32,244 nucleotides of DNA from Desulfarculus sp. (lineage in GTDB: Bacteria > Desulfobacterota > Desulfarculia > Desulfarculales > Desulfarculaceae), in NCBI GenBank assembly GCA_016218705.1, contig JACRDC010000089.1, forward strand, positions 1 to 32,244, written 5' to 3'. The position numbers were made by a program, and so were the translations under genes. The notes beneath the pieces were generated by a model. The model was not told the DNA's origin and searched no databases. It saw only the letters and a list, made by a program, of their open reading frames with translations. Of the stretch, positions 1-7,110 are shown in pieces. How positions within the stretch are numbered: the stretch's first letter is position 1; each line of letters begins with the position of its first letter.

Positions 1-66
1 CAGGCTGATCCTGCCCTCAAGAACCATCCGCAAGGCGTGGTGCCGTCCCCTCTCCGATTGGCTCAT
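1..66 (-). CDS. Transposase N-terminus (partial)
   Basis: Reading the minus strand from the ATG at 66 gives 22 residues, MSQSERGRHHALRMVLEGRI followed by SL, before the window ends. This looks like the start of a helix-turn-helix domain such as those opening many IS transposases (a basic patch, then a Leu-rich helix and GRISL). GGGAGA lies about 7 bases upstream of the ATG on the minus strand (73-78). The catalytic core is not in the window, so the family assignment rests on context only: the GGGGACA repeats and the position next to a housekeeping gene. Confidence 0.5.
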   Translation of the reverse strand, partial: MSQSERGRHHALRMVLEGRISL

Positions 67-121
67 GCTTATTATGTCTCCCATGAAGGGGACATTTTAG
101 CTTTGCAATTGAAGGGGACAC
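1..121 (-). mobile_element. Insertion sequence end, truncated by window edge
   Basis: The segment holds the first codons of a transposase-like gene reading out of the window. Between that gene and the purL promoter are two direct copies of GAAGGGGACA (85-94 and 111-120), spaced like transposase-binding repeats at an IS terminus. The outer IS boundary is probably close to 121. The family is uncertain; an ISNCY-type or another integrase-core element are both possible. The rest of the element lies outside the window. Confidence 0.55.
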
Positions 122-155
122 TATTGCGTTGCTAACACACGGCGCGCGCCCGCCC

Positions 156-184
156 TTGCCTTGGCCGGGCTGGCTTGTTATGAT
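156..184 (+). promoter_or_regulatory. Sigma-70-like promoter for purL
   Basis: TTGCCT (156-161) and TATGAT (179-184) are separated by exactly 17 bases. They lie about 40 bases upstream of the purL ATG and just outside the IS end. Each hexamer matches consensus at four or five positions. No purine-type operator was recognised. Confidence 0.5.
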
Positions 185-226
185 GATGCTTTCCCAAAAG
201 CCGTTTCCCTAAGCGGGTGATAAGAC

Positions 227-3200
227 ATGGCCCAGCGGCTGGAGATAGGGCTCAGGCCCGATTTGCACGACCCGGCGGGCCGGGGATTGAAGCACAAGGC
301 CCGGGCCTACCTGGGCCTTGGCGTGGAGCGCGCCCGGGTGCTCAGGGTGCTCACCCTGGACACCGCCCTGGAGGCCGCGGACCTGGAAAAGGTGCGAACC
401 CGCATCTTCACCAACCCGGTCACCGAGATAAGCTCCTTCAGCCCCCTGGCCGGCCAGGTGCTGCCGGGCTTCCACTTTGCCCTGTGGGTGGGGCTCAAGC
501 CCGGGGTGCGCGACAACGAGGCGGCCACGGCCTGCGAGGCCATGGCCGACGTGCTGGGCCGGCCCCTGAAGCCCAGCGACGCGGCCTATTACTCGCGCCT
601 GTACCTCATCGAGGCCCCCCGCCTGGGCCGCCAGCAGGCCGAGCTGATCTGCTCCGAGCTTCTGGCCAACCCCATCATCCAGACCTGGCGAGTGATTAGC
701 CGGCAGGAGTGGGACCCCCAAGCGGGCGTGGGCATCATCCTGCCCCGGGTGGAGCTCAGGCACCAACCCACGGTGCTGACGCTAGCCATCCCCAGCGACG
801 CCGAGCTCCTTAGGCTCTCGGCCGAGCGCAACCTCTTCCTCAACCCCGCCGACGTGCCGGTTATCCGCGCCTACTTCCACGACCCGGCGGTGCTGGCCCA
901 GCGCCAGGCCCTGGGCCTGAACGAGCCCACCGACGTGGAGCTGGAGTACGTCAGCCAGGGGCGCTCCGACCACTGCAACCACAACACCTTCAACGGCCGC
1001 TTCCATTACCGCGACCTGGCCAGCGGCCAGCAAGAGGTGGTGGACAACCTCTTCAAGAGCTGCATCAAGGCCCCCACCGAGCGCCTGGCCGCCGAGCGCG
1101 GCTGGGTGGTGAGCGTGTTGTGGGACAACGCTGGCGTGGCCCGCCTGGACCAGGCGCACAACTACGTCATCACCGCCGAGACCCACAACAGCCCCAGCAA
1201 CATGGAGGCCTACGGCGGGGCCATCACCGGCATCGTGGGCGTGTACCGCGACCCCATGGGCACGGGCCTGGGCAGCAAGCTGGTGGCCGGGCTGTGGGGC
1301 TTCTGCGTGGGGCCGCGCGACTACGCCGGCGAGTTGAAGCCGGCCCTGCATCCCCGGCGGCTCTTGGACGGCATCATCGAGGGCGTGCGCGACGGCGGCA
1401 ACAAGAGCGGCATCCCCACCGCCCTGGGCTCTCTGCAATTCGACGAGCGCTACCTGGGCAAGTGCTTGGTATTCGTGGGCGCCCTGGGGGTAATGCCCCG
1501 GGAGGTGGCCGGCCAGCCCTCGCACCTCAAGAAGACCAGCCCCGGCGAGCTGATCTTCATGTGCGGCGGCCGGGTGGGCGCCGACGGCATTCACGGCGTG
1601 ACGGCCTCTAGCGCCGGCTACAGCGAGAACACCCCGGCTGGCCACGTGCAGATCGGCGATCCCTACACCCAAAAGAAGATGCACGACTTCCTGCTGGAGG
1701 CCCGCGACCAGGGCCTGATCCGCTTCATCACCGACAATGGCGGCGGCGGGCTGTCGAGCAGCATCGGCGAATCGGCGCGCTTGAGCCCCGGGGCCGAGGT
1801 GGACCTGGCCAAGGTGCCGCTCAAGTACCCCGGCCTGGACCCCTGGCAGATATGGGTGAGTGAATCCCAGGAGCGCATGACCGTGGCCGTGGCCCCGGCG
1901 GACAGCCAAGCCTTCCTGGCCTTGGCCGACAAGCACGCCGTGGAGGCCACGGTCATCGGCCGCTTCACCGGCGACGGCAAGCTAAAGCTGACCCACGGGG
2001 ACGACCTGTGCGCCTACGTGGACGTGGAGTTTCTGGAGAAGGGCTTCCCCCAGTGGCAGTTCCAGGCCCTGTGGAGCCCGCCGGAGCTGCGCGGCCTCAG
2101 CGAGCCGGTGGTTGCCCCACCAGCCGACCTCTCGGGGCTCCTGCTGGACCTCGTGGACAGCCCCAACCTGTGCTCGCGAGAATGGATAAGTCGCCAGTAC
2201 GACCACGAGGTGCAGGGCACCAGCCTCATCAAGCCCTTCGTGGGGCGCGGGCGCGACATCCCCAGCGAGGCGGCGGTGCTGCTGCCGGTGCTCACCGGCA
2301 AGGCTGGGCTGGCCATGGCCCAGGTGCTACTCACCGACTACGGCGACATAGACACCTATCACATGGTCACGGCCAGCGTGGAGGAAGGCTATCGCCGGGT
2401 GGTGGCCGTGGGCGGCGACCCGGCCCAAGTGGGCGGGGTGGACAACTTCTGCTGGCCCTCCATCATCCACGACCCCACGGACAACCCCGACGGCCCCTAC
2501 AAGGCCGCCCAACTGGTGCGGGCCTGCTGGGGCCTGCGCGACGCCTGCCTGGCCCTGGGCATACCGCTGCTCTCCGGCAAGGACTCCATGTACGTGGACG
2601 GGCGCCTCAAGGGGCGCCACGGCCTGGTGCGCCGGGTCAGCGGCCCGCCCACCATGATGTTTTCGGCCACGGCCCCGGTGCCAGACCTCAAACGGGTACA
2701 GACTCTGGAGCCCAAGCTGCCCGGCGATTTGGTCTATGTGCTGGGGGCCACCAAGGACGAGCTTGGCGGCTCCAGCCTCTACGGCCTGTGGGGGCAAACG
2801 GGGCTCAAGGTGCCCCAGACCGGCCTGGCCCAGTCCCTGGCCACCTGCGCGGCGGTTTCCCAGGCCCTGGACCGGGGCCTGGCGGCCTCGGTCTGCGTGC
2901 TCAGCCGGGGGGGGCTGGCCTACGCCTTGGCCCGCATGTCCCTGGCCAGCGACCTGGGGCTCAGCCTGGACCTGGACGGCCTGGCCGGGGCCGAGGGGCT
3001 CTCGCCCATGCAGAGGCTCTTCTCCGAGTCCACGGGGCGCTTCGCCCTGACCGTGGCCCCGGGGCGGGCGGCGGAGCTGGAGGCCCTCTTGGCCGGCGTG
3101 CCCTTCGCCCGCCTGGGCCAGGTGACCAAGGAGCGGCGGCTGAAGGCCCAGGCCGGCGGGGTCAAGGTGCTGGACTTAAGCATCCCCGAGATGCGCCGGG

Positions 3201-3232
3201 CCTTCACCCGGCGCTTTGGTAAGATGGTCTAG
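227..3232 (+). CDS. purL: Phosphoribosylformylglycinamidine synthase, synthetase subunit (large-type PurL without glutaminase)
   Basis: A 1001-residue protein that makes FGAM from FGAR, ATP and glutamine-derived ammonia in de novo purine synthesis. The sequence resembles the large PurL class: an N-terminal PurS-like region (about residues 1-170), the SDHC signature (residues 247-250, inside GRSDHCNHNTFNG) in place of the small-PurL form, and ETHN (318-321) followed by a Gly-rich ATP-site segment. The second AIRS-like half carries SGKDSMY and ends with AFTRRFGKMV. The C-terminal glutaminase domain of E. coli PurL (about 1295 residues) is absent and is supplied by purQ at 3593. So PurS and PurL functions are fused while PurQ is separate. 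The chosen ATG has only a weak upstream AGCGGG, but the reading frame and the promoter at 156-184 fit it. Confidence 0.95.
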   Translation: MAQRLEIGLRPDLHDPAGRGLKHKARAYLGLGVERARVLRVLTLDTALEAADLEKVRTRIFTNPVTEISSFSPLAGQVLPGFHFALWVGLKPGVRDNEAATACEAMADVLGRPLKPSDAAYYSRLYLIEAPRLGRQQAELICSELLANPIIQTWRVISRQEWDPQAGVGIILPRVELRHQPTVLTLAIPSDAELLRLSAERNLFLNPADVPVIRAYFHDPAVLAQRQALGLNEPTDVELEYVSQGRSDHCNHNTFNGRFHYRDLASGQQEVVDNLFKSCIKAPTERLAAERGWVVSVLWDNAGVARLDQAHNYVITAETHNSPSNMEAYGGAITGIVGVYRDPMGTGLGSKLVAGLWGFCVGPRDYAGELKPALHPRRLLDGIIEGVRDGGNKSGIPTALGSLQFDERYLGKCLVFVGALGVMPREVAGQPSHLKKTSPGELIFMCGGRVGADGIHGVTASSAGYSENTPAGHVQIGDPYTQKKMHDFLLEARDQGLIRFITDNGGGGLSSSIGESARLSPGAEVDLAKVPLKYPGLDPWQIWVSESQERMTVAVAPADSQAFLALADKHAVEATVIGRFTGDGKLKLTHGDDLCAYVDVEFLEKGFPQWQFQALWSPPELRGLSEPVVAPPADLSGLLLDLVDSPNLCSREWISRQYDHEVQGTSLIKPFVGRGRDIPSEAAVLLPVLTGKAGLAMAQVLLTDYGDIDTYHMVTASVEEGYRRVVAVGGDPAQVGGVDNFCWPSIIHDPTDNPDGPYKAAQLVRACWGLRDACLALGIPLLSGKDSMYVDGRLKGRHGLVRRVSGPPTMMFSATAPVPDLKRVQTLEPKLPGDLVYVLGATKDELGGSSLYGLWGQTGLKVPQTGLAQSLATCAAVSQALDRGLAASVCVLSRGGLAYALARMSLASDLGLSLDLDGLAGAEGLSPMQRLFSESTGRFALTVAPGRAAELEALLAGVPFARLGQVTKERRLKAQAGGVKVLDLSIPEMRRAFTRRFGKMV

Positions 3233-3272
3233 CCGGGGAGGCCGCCGGCGCTCTGCGACATACAGCAATTAG

Positions 3273-3385
3273 GTGTCATTGCGATGAGCGTAGCGACGAA
3301 GCAATCTCCCGCTTCGCTCTTGCCAAAAAGCCGGGGGGAAAAAAGAACGAAGCGGGAGATTGCTTCGCTGCGCTCGCAATGACAC
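3273..3385. repeat. Palindromic intergenic element, family A copy 1
   Basis: The left arm begins GTGTCATTGCGA and continues GAAGCAATCTCCCGCTTCG. The right arm is the reverse complement of the same two blocks, so 12 and 19 bases match exactly. An asymmetric bulge (TGAGCGTAGCGAC against GCGCAGC) separates them, and a loop of about 30 bases closes the fold. A diverged copy lies at 6236-6358. Similar CATTGCGA...GAAGCAATC elements are, from memory, widespread in environmental bacterial genomes. It contains no gene. Confidence 0.8.
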
Positions 3386-3482
3386 TATTGCTGGATTTTC
3401 ATAACCGTAGGCCCATTGACCTACCCGGAGCACTTCTTTGAAAGCAAGGCCTTACCCAAGCCATTGCCAAGACTTGCTAGCA

Positions 3483-3530
3483 GGGCGCGAATTTGAGGCC
3501 GCGCCGCAGGCGCGAGCCAAATTCGCGCCC
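3483..3530. repeat. Inverted repeat in purL-purQ gap
   Basis: GGGCGCGAATTTG (3483-3495) and CAAATTCGCGCCC (3518-3530) are perfect 13-base arms around a GC-rich 22-base loop. The loop can itself pair (GCCGCGCC against GGCGCG). No T-run follows, so it is not a convincing intrinsic terminator. It is one of three folded elements filling the 360 bases between purL and purQ. Confidence 0.6.
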
Positions 3531-3557
3531 GCTATAAAGTTCTTTGGGAAGGGGTTT

Positions 3558-3591
3558 GGGGAAACCCTTTCTTTCAAGAAAGGGTTTCCCC
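3558..3591 (+). promoter_or_regulatory. Hairpin ending one base before the purQ start codon
   Basis: GGGGAAACCCTTTCTT (3558-3573) and AAGAAAGGGTTTCCCC (3576-3591) are perfect 16-base arms, and the purQ ATG begins at 3593. The only Shine-Dalgarno-like bases (GAAAGGG, 3578-3584) are inside the right arm. Folding of the mRNA would hide the initiation site. It may also be a terminator-like repeat; no T-run follows. Confidence 0.5.
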
Positions 3592-3592
3592 A

Positions 3593-4429
3593 ATGACCGT
3601 GCGCGCCCTCGTCCTGGCCGGTTACGGCATCAACTGCGATTTCGAGACCGCCCATGCCCTGGGGCTGGCCGGGGCCAGCGCCGACCGGGTGCATATCAGC
3701 CAATTAACCGGCACGGCCCTGGCGCGGCCCACGGCCCGCCTGGACGACTACCAGATATTGGTATTCGACGGCGGCTTTTCCTGGGGCGACGACCATGGGG
3801 CCGGGGTGCTGTTGGCCACGCGGCTGGCCAACCACCTGGGCGATCAACTCCGGGAGTTCCTGGGGCGCGGCGGCCTGGTGATGGGCATCTGCAATGGCTT
3901 CCAGGCCCTGGTGAACCTGGGGCTCCTGCCCATGCTGGACGGGGCCTGGCAACGCGACGTGGCGCTGGCCAACAACGACTGCGGCAACTTCCAGGACCGC
4001 TGGGTGGAGCTGATGGTGGAGCAGCAGAGTCCCTGCCTGTTCACGCGGGGGCTCAAGCGCCTGGCCCTGCCGGTGCGCCACGGCGAGGGCAAGCTGGTGG
4101 CCCAGCCGGCGGTGCTGGAGCGCCTGGAGGCCATGGGCCTGGTGGCCCTGCGCTACGCGGGCAAGAACGGCAGGCCGGCCGGCGGGCGCTTCCCCGACAA
4201 CCCCAACGGCAGCCAAAACGACATCGCCGGCATCTGCGACGCAAGCGGGCGGGTCTTCGGCCTTATGCCCCACCCCGAGGGCTATTACCGCGCCAGCCAG
4301 CACCCCGACTGGACGCTTACGCGCGAGCAGGCCCGCCGCCGGGGGCAGGAGCCCGACGCCCTGGCCCCGGGACTGGGGCAGGTGATCTTCCAGAACGCGG
4401 TGGCCGCCGCCCGGGGGGAAATCTCGTGA
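3593..4429 (+). CDS. purQ: Phosphoribosylformylglycinamidine synthase glutaminase subunit PurQ
   Basis: A 278-residue class I glutamine amidotransferase that hydrolyses glutamine and passes ammonia to PurL. The nucleophile elbow GICNGFQ places Cys at residue 100. The catalytic His and Glu are in MPHPEGYYR (H227, E229). GYGINCD near the N-terminus and FDGGFSWGDDHGAG are typical of the PurQ domain of large-type synthetases. Its stop TGA overlaps the GTG start of the next gene (GTGA), so the two are translationally coupled. The ATG sits directly after a strong hairpin and has no free Shine-Dalgarno site, which is unusual; a GTG at 3599 is a less attractive alternative. Confidence 0.94.
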   Translation: MTVRALVLAGYGINCDFETAHALGLAGASADRVHISQLTGTALARPTARLDDYQILVFDGGFSWGDDHGAGVLLATRLANHLGDQLREFLGRGGLVMGICNGFQALVNLGLLPMLDGAWQRDVALANNDCGNFQDRWVELMVEQQSPCLFTRGLKRLALPVRHGEGKLVAQPAVLERLEAMGLVALRYAGKNGRPAGGRFPDNPNGSQNDIAGICDASGRVFGLMPHPEGYYRASQHPDWTLTREQARRRGQEPDALAPGLGQVIFQNAVAAARGEIS

Positions 4430-5511
4430 GCGACAAGCGCCAGGACTTGGCCGGGCTCAAGGAAGGCCAGGCGGTGGACGAGGTCTACCTGCTGGCCAAG
4501 AAGCAGATCTTCGCCACCAAGGGCGGCAAGCCCTACGGGGCCCTGCGCCTGATGGACCCCACGGGCGAGGCCGAGGCCAAGCTCTGGGACCAGGCCGAGG
4601 AACTGCTGACGCCCCTGGCCGTGGGCCAGCCGGTGCGCGCCCAAGGCAAGGTGCAGCTCTACAACGGCCAGACCCAACTGGTGCTCAGCGGCCTTAAGGC
4701 CGCGCCCCAGGCCCGGGCGGCGGACTTCTTGCCCAAGAGCCCCCGCGACGCGGGCCAGATGTGGGCCGAGCTGGGGCAGATCAAGCAGTCGGTGCAGAGC
4801 GCCCACCTCAAGAAGCTCCTGCGGGCCTTTTTCGACGACCCCGAGTTCCGCCAGGCCTTTGAGCTGGCCCCGGCGGCCAAGGGCGCCCACCACGCCTACG
4901 TGCACGGCCTCTTGGAGCACACCGTGAGCCTGGCCGGCCTGGCCAGTCTCACCGCCGAGCACTATCCCCACCTGGACCGCGACCTGTTGATCGTCGGGGC
5001 GCTGTTGCACGACGTGGGCAAGGTGCAGGAACTGACCCTGGGGCCGCCGCTGGAGTACACCGACCTGGGCCGCCTGGAGGGGCACGTGGTGCTGGGGGTG
5101 CGCATGCTGGACGCCCGCCTGGCCCGCCTCAAGAACTTCCCGGCCCGCCTGGCCAGCGTTCTACGGCACATGATCGTCAGCCACCACGGGCAGGAACAGT
5201 TCGGCAGCCCCCAGAAGCCCAAATTGGCCGAGGCCGTGGTGCTGCACCAGTTGGACGACCTGGACGCCAAGACGGCCATGGTCAAGGCGGTCATCGAGGC
5301 CGAGGCGGCGGGCGAGGGACACTGGAGCGCCTTCCACCGCCTCTTGGAACGCCACATCTACACCGGCCCGCCCCCCTGGGACGACGAGCCCGAGCCCGTC
5401 CTCTCCGAGGCGCCGCCCGAGCCCGAGGCCCCGGCGCGGGCCGCCAAGCCCGCCAGCCAGCGGCCCAGCCTCTTTGACCAGGCGCCGCCGGCCAAGGGCA
5501 AGAAGGCCTAG
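4426..5511 (+). CDS. YhaM-like 3'-5' exonuclease with OB-fold and HD domains
   Basis: A 361-residue protein starting at a GTG preceded by GGGGGGAA, with the start overlapping the purQ stop. Residues about 10-95 resemble an OB-fold nucleic-acid-binding domain (VDEVYLLAKKQIFATKGGKP... AEAKLWD). Residues about 155-300 form an HD metal-dependent phosphohydrolase domain with HHAYVHGLLEHT and LLHDVGKV (H195, D196). This order matches the YhaM family of 3'-5' exoribonucleases, here with an extra Pro/Glu/Ala-rich tail after about residue 315. It sits between purQ and tmk with overlaps of a few bases, so it is co-transcribed with nucleotide-synthesis genes. The exact substrate in this organism cannot be read from the sequence. 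Confidence 0.85.
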   Translation: MSDKRQDLAGLKEGQAVDEVYLLAKKQIFATKGGKPYGALRLMDPTGEAEAKLWDQAEELLTPLAVGQPVRAQGKVQLYNGQTQLVLSGLKAAPQARAADFLPKSPRDAGQMWAELGQIKQSVQSAHLKKLLRAFFDDPEFRQAFELAPAAKGAHHAYVHGLLEHTVSLAGLASLTAEHYPHLDRDLLIVGALLHDVGKVQELTLGPPLEYTDLGRLEGHVVLGVRMLDARLARLKNFPARLASVLRHMIVSHHGQEQFGSPQKPKLAEAVVLHQLDDLDAKTAMVKAVIEAEAAGEGHWSAFHRLLERHIYTGPPPWDDEPEPVLSEAPPEPEAPARAAKPASQRPSLFDQAPPAKGKKA

Positions 5512-5513
5512 GC

Positions 5514-6179
5514 ATGGCCCCCCGGCGCGGCCTGTTCATCACCCTGGAGGGCGGCGAGGGGGTGGGCAAGTCCACCCAGCAGGGGCTATTGCTCAAGCGC
5601 CTGCGCCAGGAGGGCATCAAGGCCCTGGGCAGCCGCGAGCCCGGCTCCACGCCCCTGGGGGTGGAGCTAAGGGCCGTGCTCATGGACCTGGGGGGCGAGG
5701 TGCCCTGCCAGGAGGCCGAGTTGCTCTTGTACCTGGCCGACCGCGCCCAGCACGTGCGCCAGGTCCTGCTGCCGGCCCTGGAGACGGGCGCGGTGATGGT
5801 CTGCGACCGCTTCGCCGACAGTAGCGAGGTCTACCAGGGGCGGGTGCGCGGCCTGGGCTGGCGGCGGGTGCGCGATTTGAACCACTGGGTCTGCGGTGGC
5901 CTCTGGCCCGACCTGACCCTGGTGCTGGACCTGGACCCCGACCTGGGCCTGCGCCGGGTGCACCAACGCCAGGGCGACCTGGGCCTGGCGCCCGACCGCC
6001 TGGAGAGCGAGGGCCTGGCCTTTCACCAGGCCGTGCGCCAGGGCTTCCTGGAGCAGGCCGCCGCCGAGCCGGGGCGCGTCAAGGTGGTGCCAGCCGCCCG
6101 CCCGCCCGAGCGGGTGGCCCAGGATATCTGGGCGCTGGTGGAGCCGCTGGTGGCCGCCTGGCGAGAGGGGCGGGGCTAG
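5514..6179 (+). CDS. tmk: Thymidylate kinase
   Basis: A 221-residue dTMP kinase that makes dTDP for DNA synthesis. It has a P-loop GGEGVGKST (residues 13-21), the SREPGSTPLG segment, the CDRFADSS motif (D98, R99) and a LID-region sequence with RVHQRQ. The ATG is two bases after the stop of the YhaM-like gene, which makes it the last gene of the purL-region transcript before a repeat element. Length is normal for the family. Confidence 0.93.
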   Translation: MAPRRGLFITLEGGEGVGKSTQQGLLLKRLRQEGIKALGSREPGSTPLGVELRAVLMDLGGEVPCQEAELLLYLADRAQHVRQVLLPALETGAVMVCDRFADSSEVYQGRVRGLGWRRVRDLNHWVCGGLWPDLTLVLDLDPDLGLRRVHQRQGDLGLAPDRLESEGLAFHQAVRQGFLEQAAAEPGRVKVVPAARPPERVAQDIWALVEPLVAAWREGRG

Positions 6180-6235
6180 AGGGGCCGGCGCTGGCCCACA
6201 AGAGATGGCCGAGCAGCTCAAAATTCAGGGGAGGC

Positions 6236-6358
6236 TGTCATTGCGAGGAGCATCCTGGAAGGGATGCGACGAAGCAAGCTTCCATCTCGCTCTTGATTAT
6301 GACCAACGAAGATAAAGAACGAAGCGGAAGATTGCTTCGCTACGCTCGCAAAGACACT
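6236..6358. repeat. Palindromic intergenic element, family A copy 2
   Basis: A diverged copy of the element at 3273-3385. The left end is TGTCATTGCGAGGAGC and the right arm contains AAGATTGCTTCGCTACGCTC followed by GCAAAGACAC. Central AACGAAGCGG and the GCTCTTG/AAAGAAC loop borders are shared. The left arm carries an inserted stretch (CATCCTGGAAGGGATGCGAC) not seen in copy 1. It lies between tmk and the next gene, again in a same-strand gap. Confidence 0.75.
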
Positions 6359-6438
6359 AATTCTGACATGTGATTGCTCGCCGCATGCCTGATGACCTCA
6401 CGGCTGTAAACACCCACGGAGGCCAGACGGCCAAGCCC

Positions 6439-7023
6439 GTGACCACCACCCGCGCATCTAGCCTGTTCGTCCTCCTGGCTTTGCTCTTGGCCCTGGCTGG
6501 CACAGCCCTGGCGGCCGGCCAGGAGCAGGCCGCCCCGTCCGCCGCCTACACGGCTGTGGTCTTGGAGGCCGCCCCGCTCACCAATCCCCATGGCGCTGAG
6601 TTGGGCACGGCCAGCCCGGGCCAGGCCTTGGAGGTGGTTGGCCAGGAGGCCGGGCGCCTTTTGGTGCGCCTGCCAGGTGGCCAGGAGGCCTGGCTGCCCG
6701 CCGCCAGCGCGGCGGTCTTTGCGGGGGCGCCCGCCGAGCACGCCCCCCGCCTGGCCCGCCTGGCCGCCGCCAACGTCACCCAGCCCCTGCGCCAACGCCT
6801 GCTGGCCGGGCGCATAGCACCCGGCGACTCCCAGTGGCAGGTGGAGCTGGCCTGGGGCCGGCCCTGGCGTTCCTTCATGGTCAATCTCTTCCGCGACGAG
6901 GAGCACTACGTCTACCGCGCCCCCGGCGGCGCCAGTCTGCTTTTGCGCTTCAAGGGCGGCCGCCTGGAGGCCCTGCCCGAGCGCGAGACCCTGGCGGTTG
7001 AAAGCTCCCCACCCCCACGGTAA
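6439..7023 (+). CDS. Secreted protein with SH3-like domain
   Basis: An exported protein of about 194 residues. With the GTG at 6439 the N-terminus is TTTR, a hydrophobic Leu/Ala stretch (SSLFVLLALLLALAGTALAA) and an Ala-x-Ala cleavage site. The next 60 residues (VVLEAAPLTNPHG... GQALEVVGQEAGRLLVRLPGGQEAWLP) read as a bacterial SH3-like domain, commonly found in cell-wall-associated or periplasmic proteins. The C-terminal half is unassigned. GGAGG at 6418-6422 is rather far from this GTG. In-frame alternatives at 6370 (GTG) and 6385 (ATG) would give an unusually long n-region and lack an SD site. Function is unknown. Confidence 0.65.
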   Translation: MTTTRASSLFVLLALLLALAGTALAAGQEQAAPSAAYTAVVLEAAPLTNPHGAELGTASPGQALEVVGQEAGRLLVRLPGGQEAWLPAASAAVFAGAPAEHAPRLARLAAANVTQPLRQRLLAGRIAPGDSQWQVELAWGRPWRSFMVNLFRDEEHYVYRAPGGASLLLRFKGGRLEALPERETLAVESSPPPR

Positions 7024-7110
7024 GATTCCGCCAAGCCATTGACTTCTGACGGCGCGGGCCCCCGCACCCCCCGCCGCGCACCCACAACGAGGACAGGGCC
7101 CTTGGGTGGC

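Noticed and set aside
782-1936. Long minus-strand open frame opposite purL
   Set aside because: It is a shadow of codon bias in GC-rich DNA: His/Gly/Ala/Gln-rich, no ribosome site, fully inside a confirmed gene.
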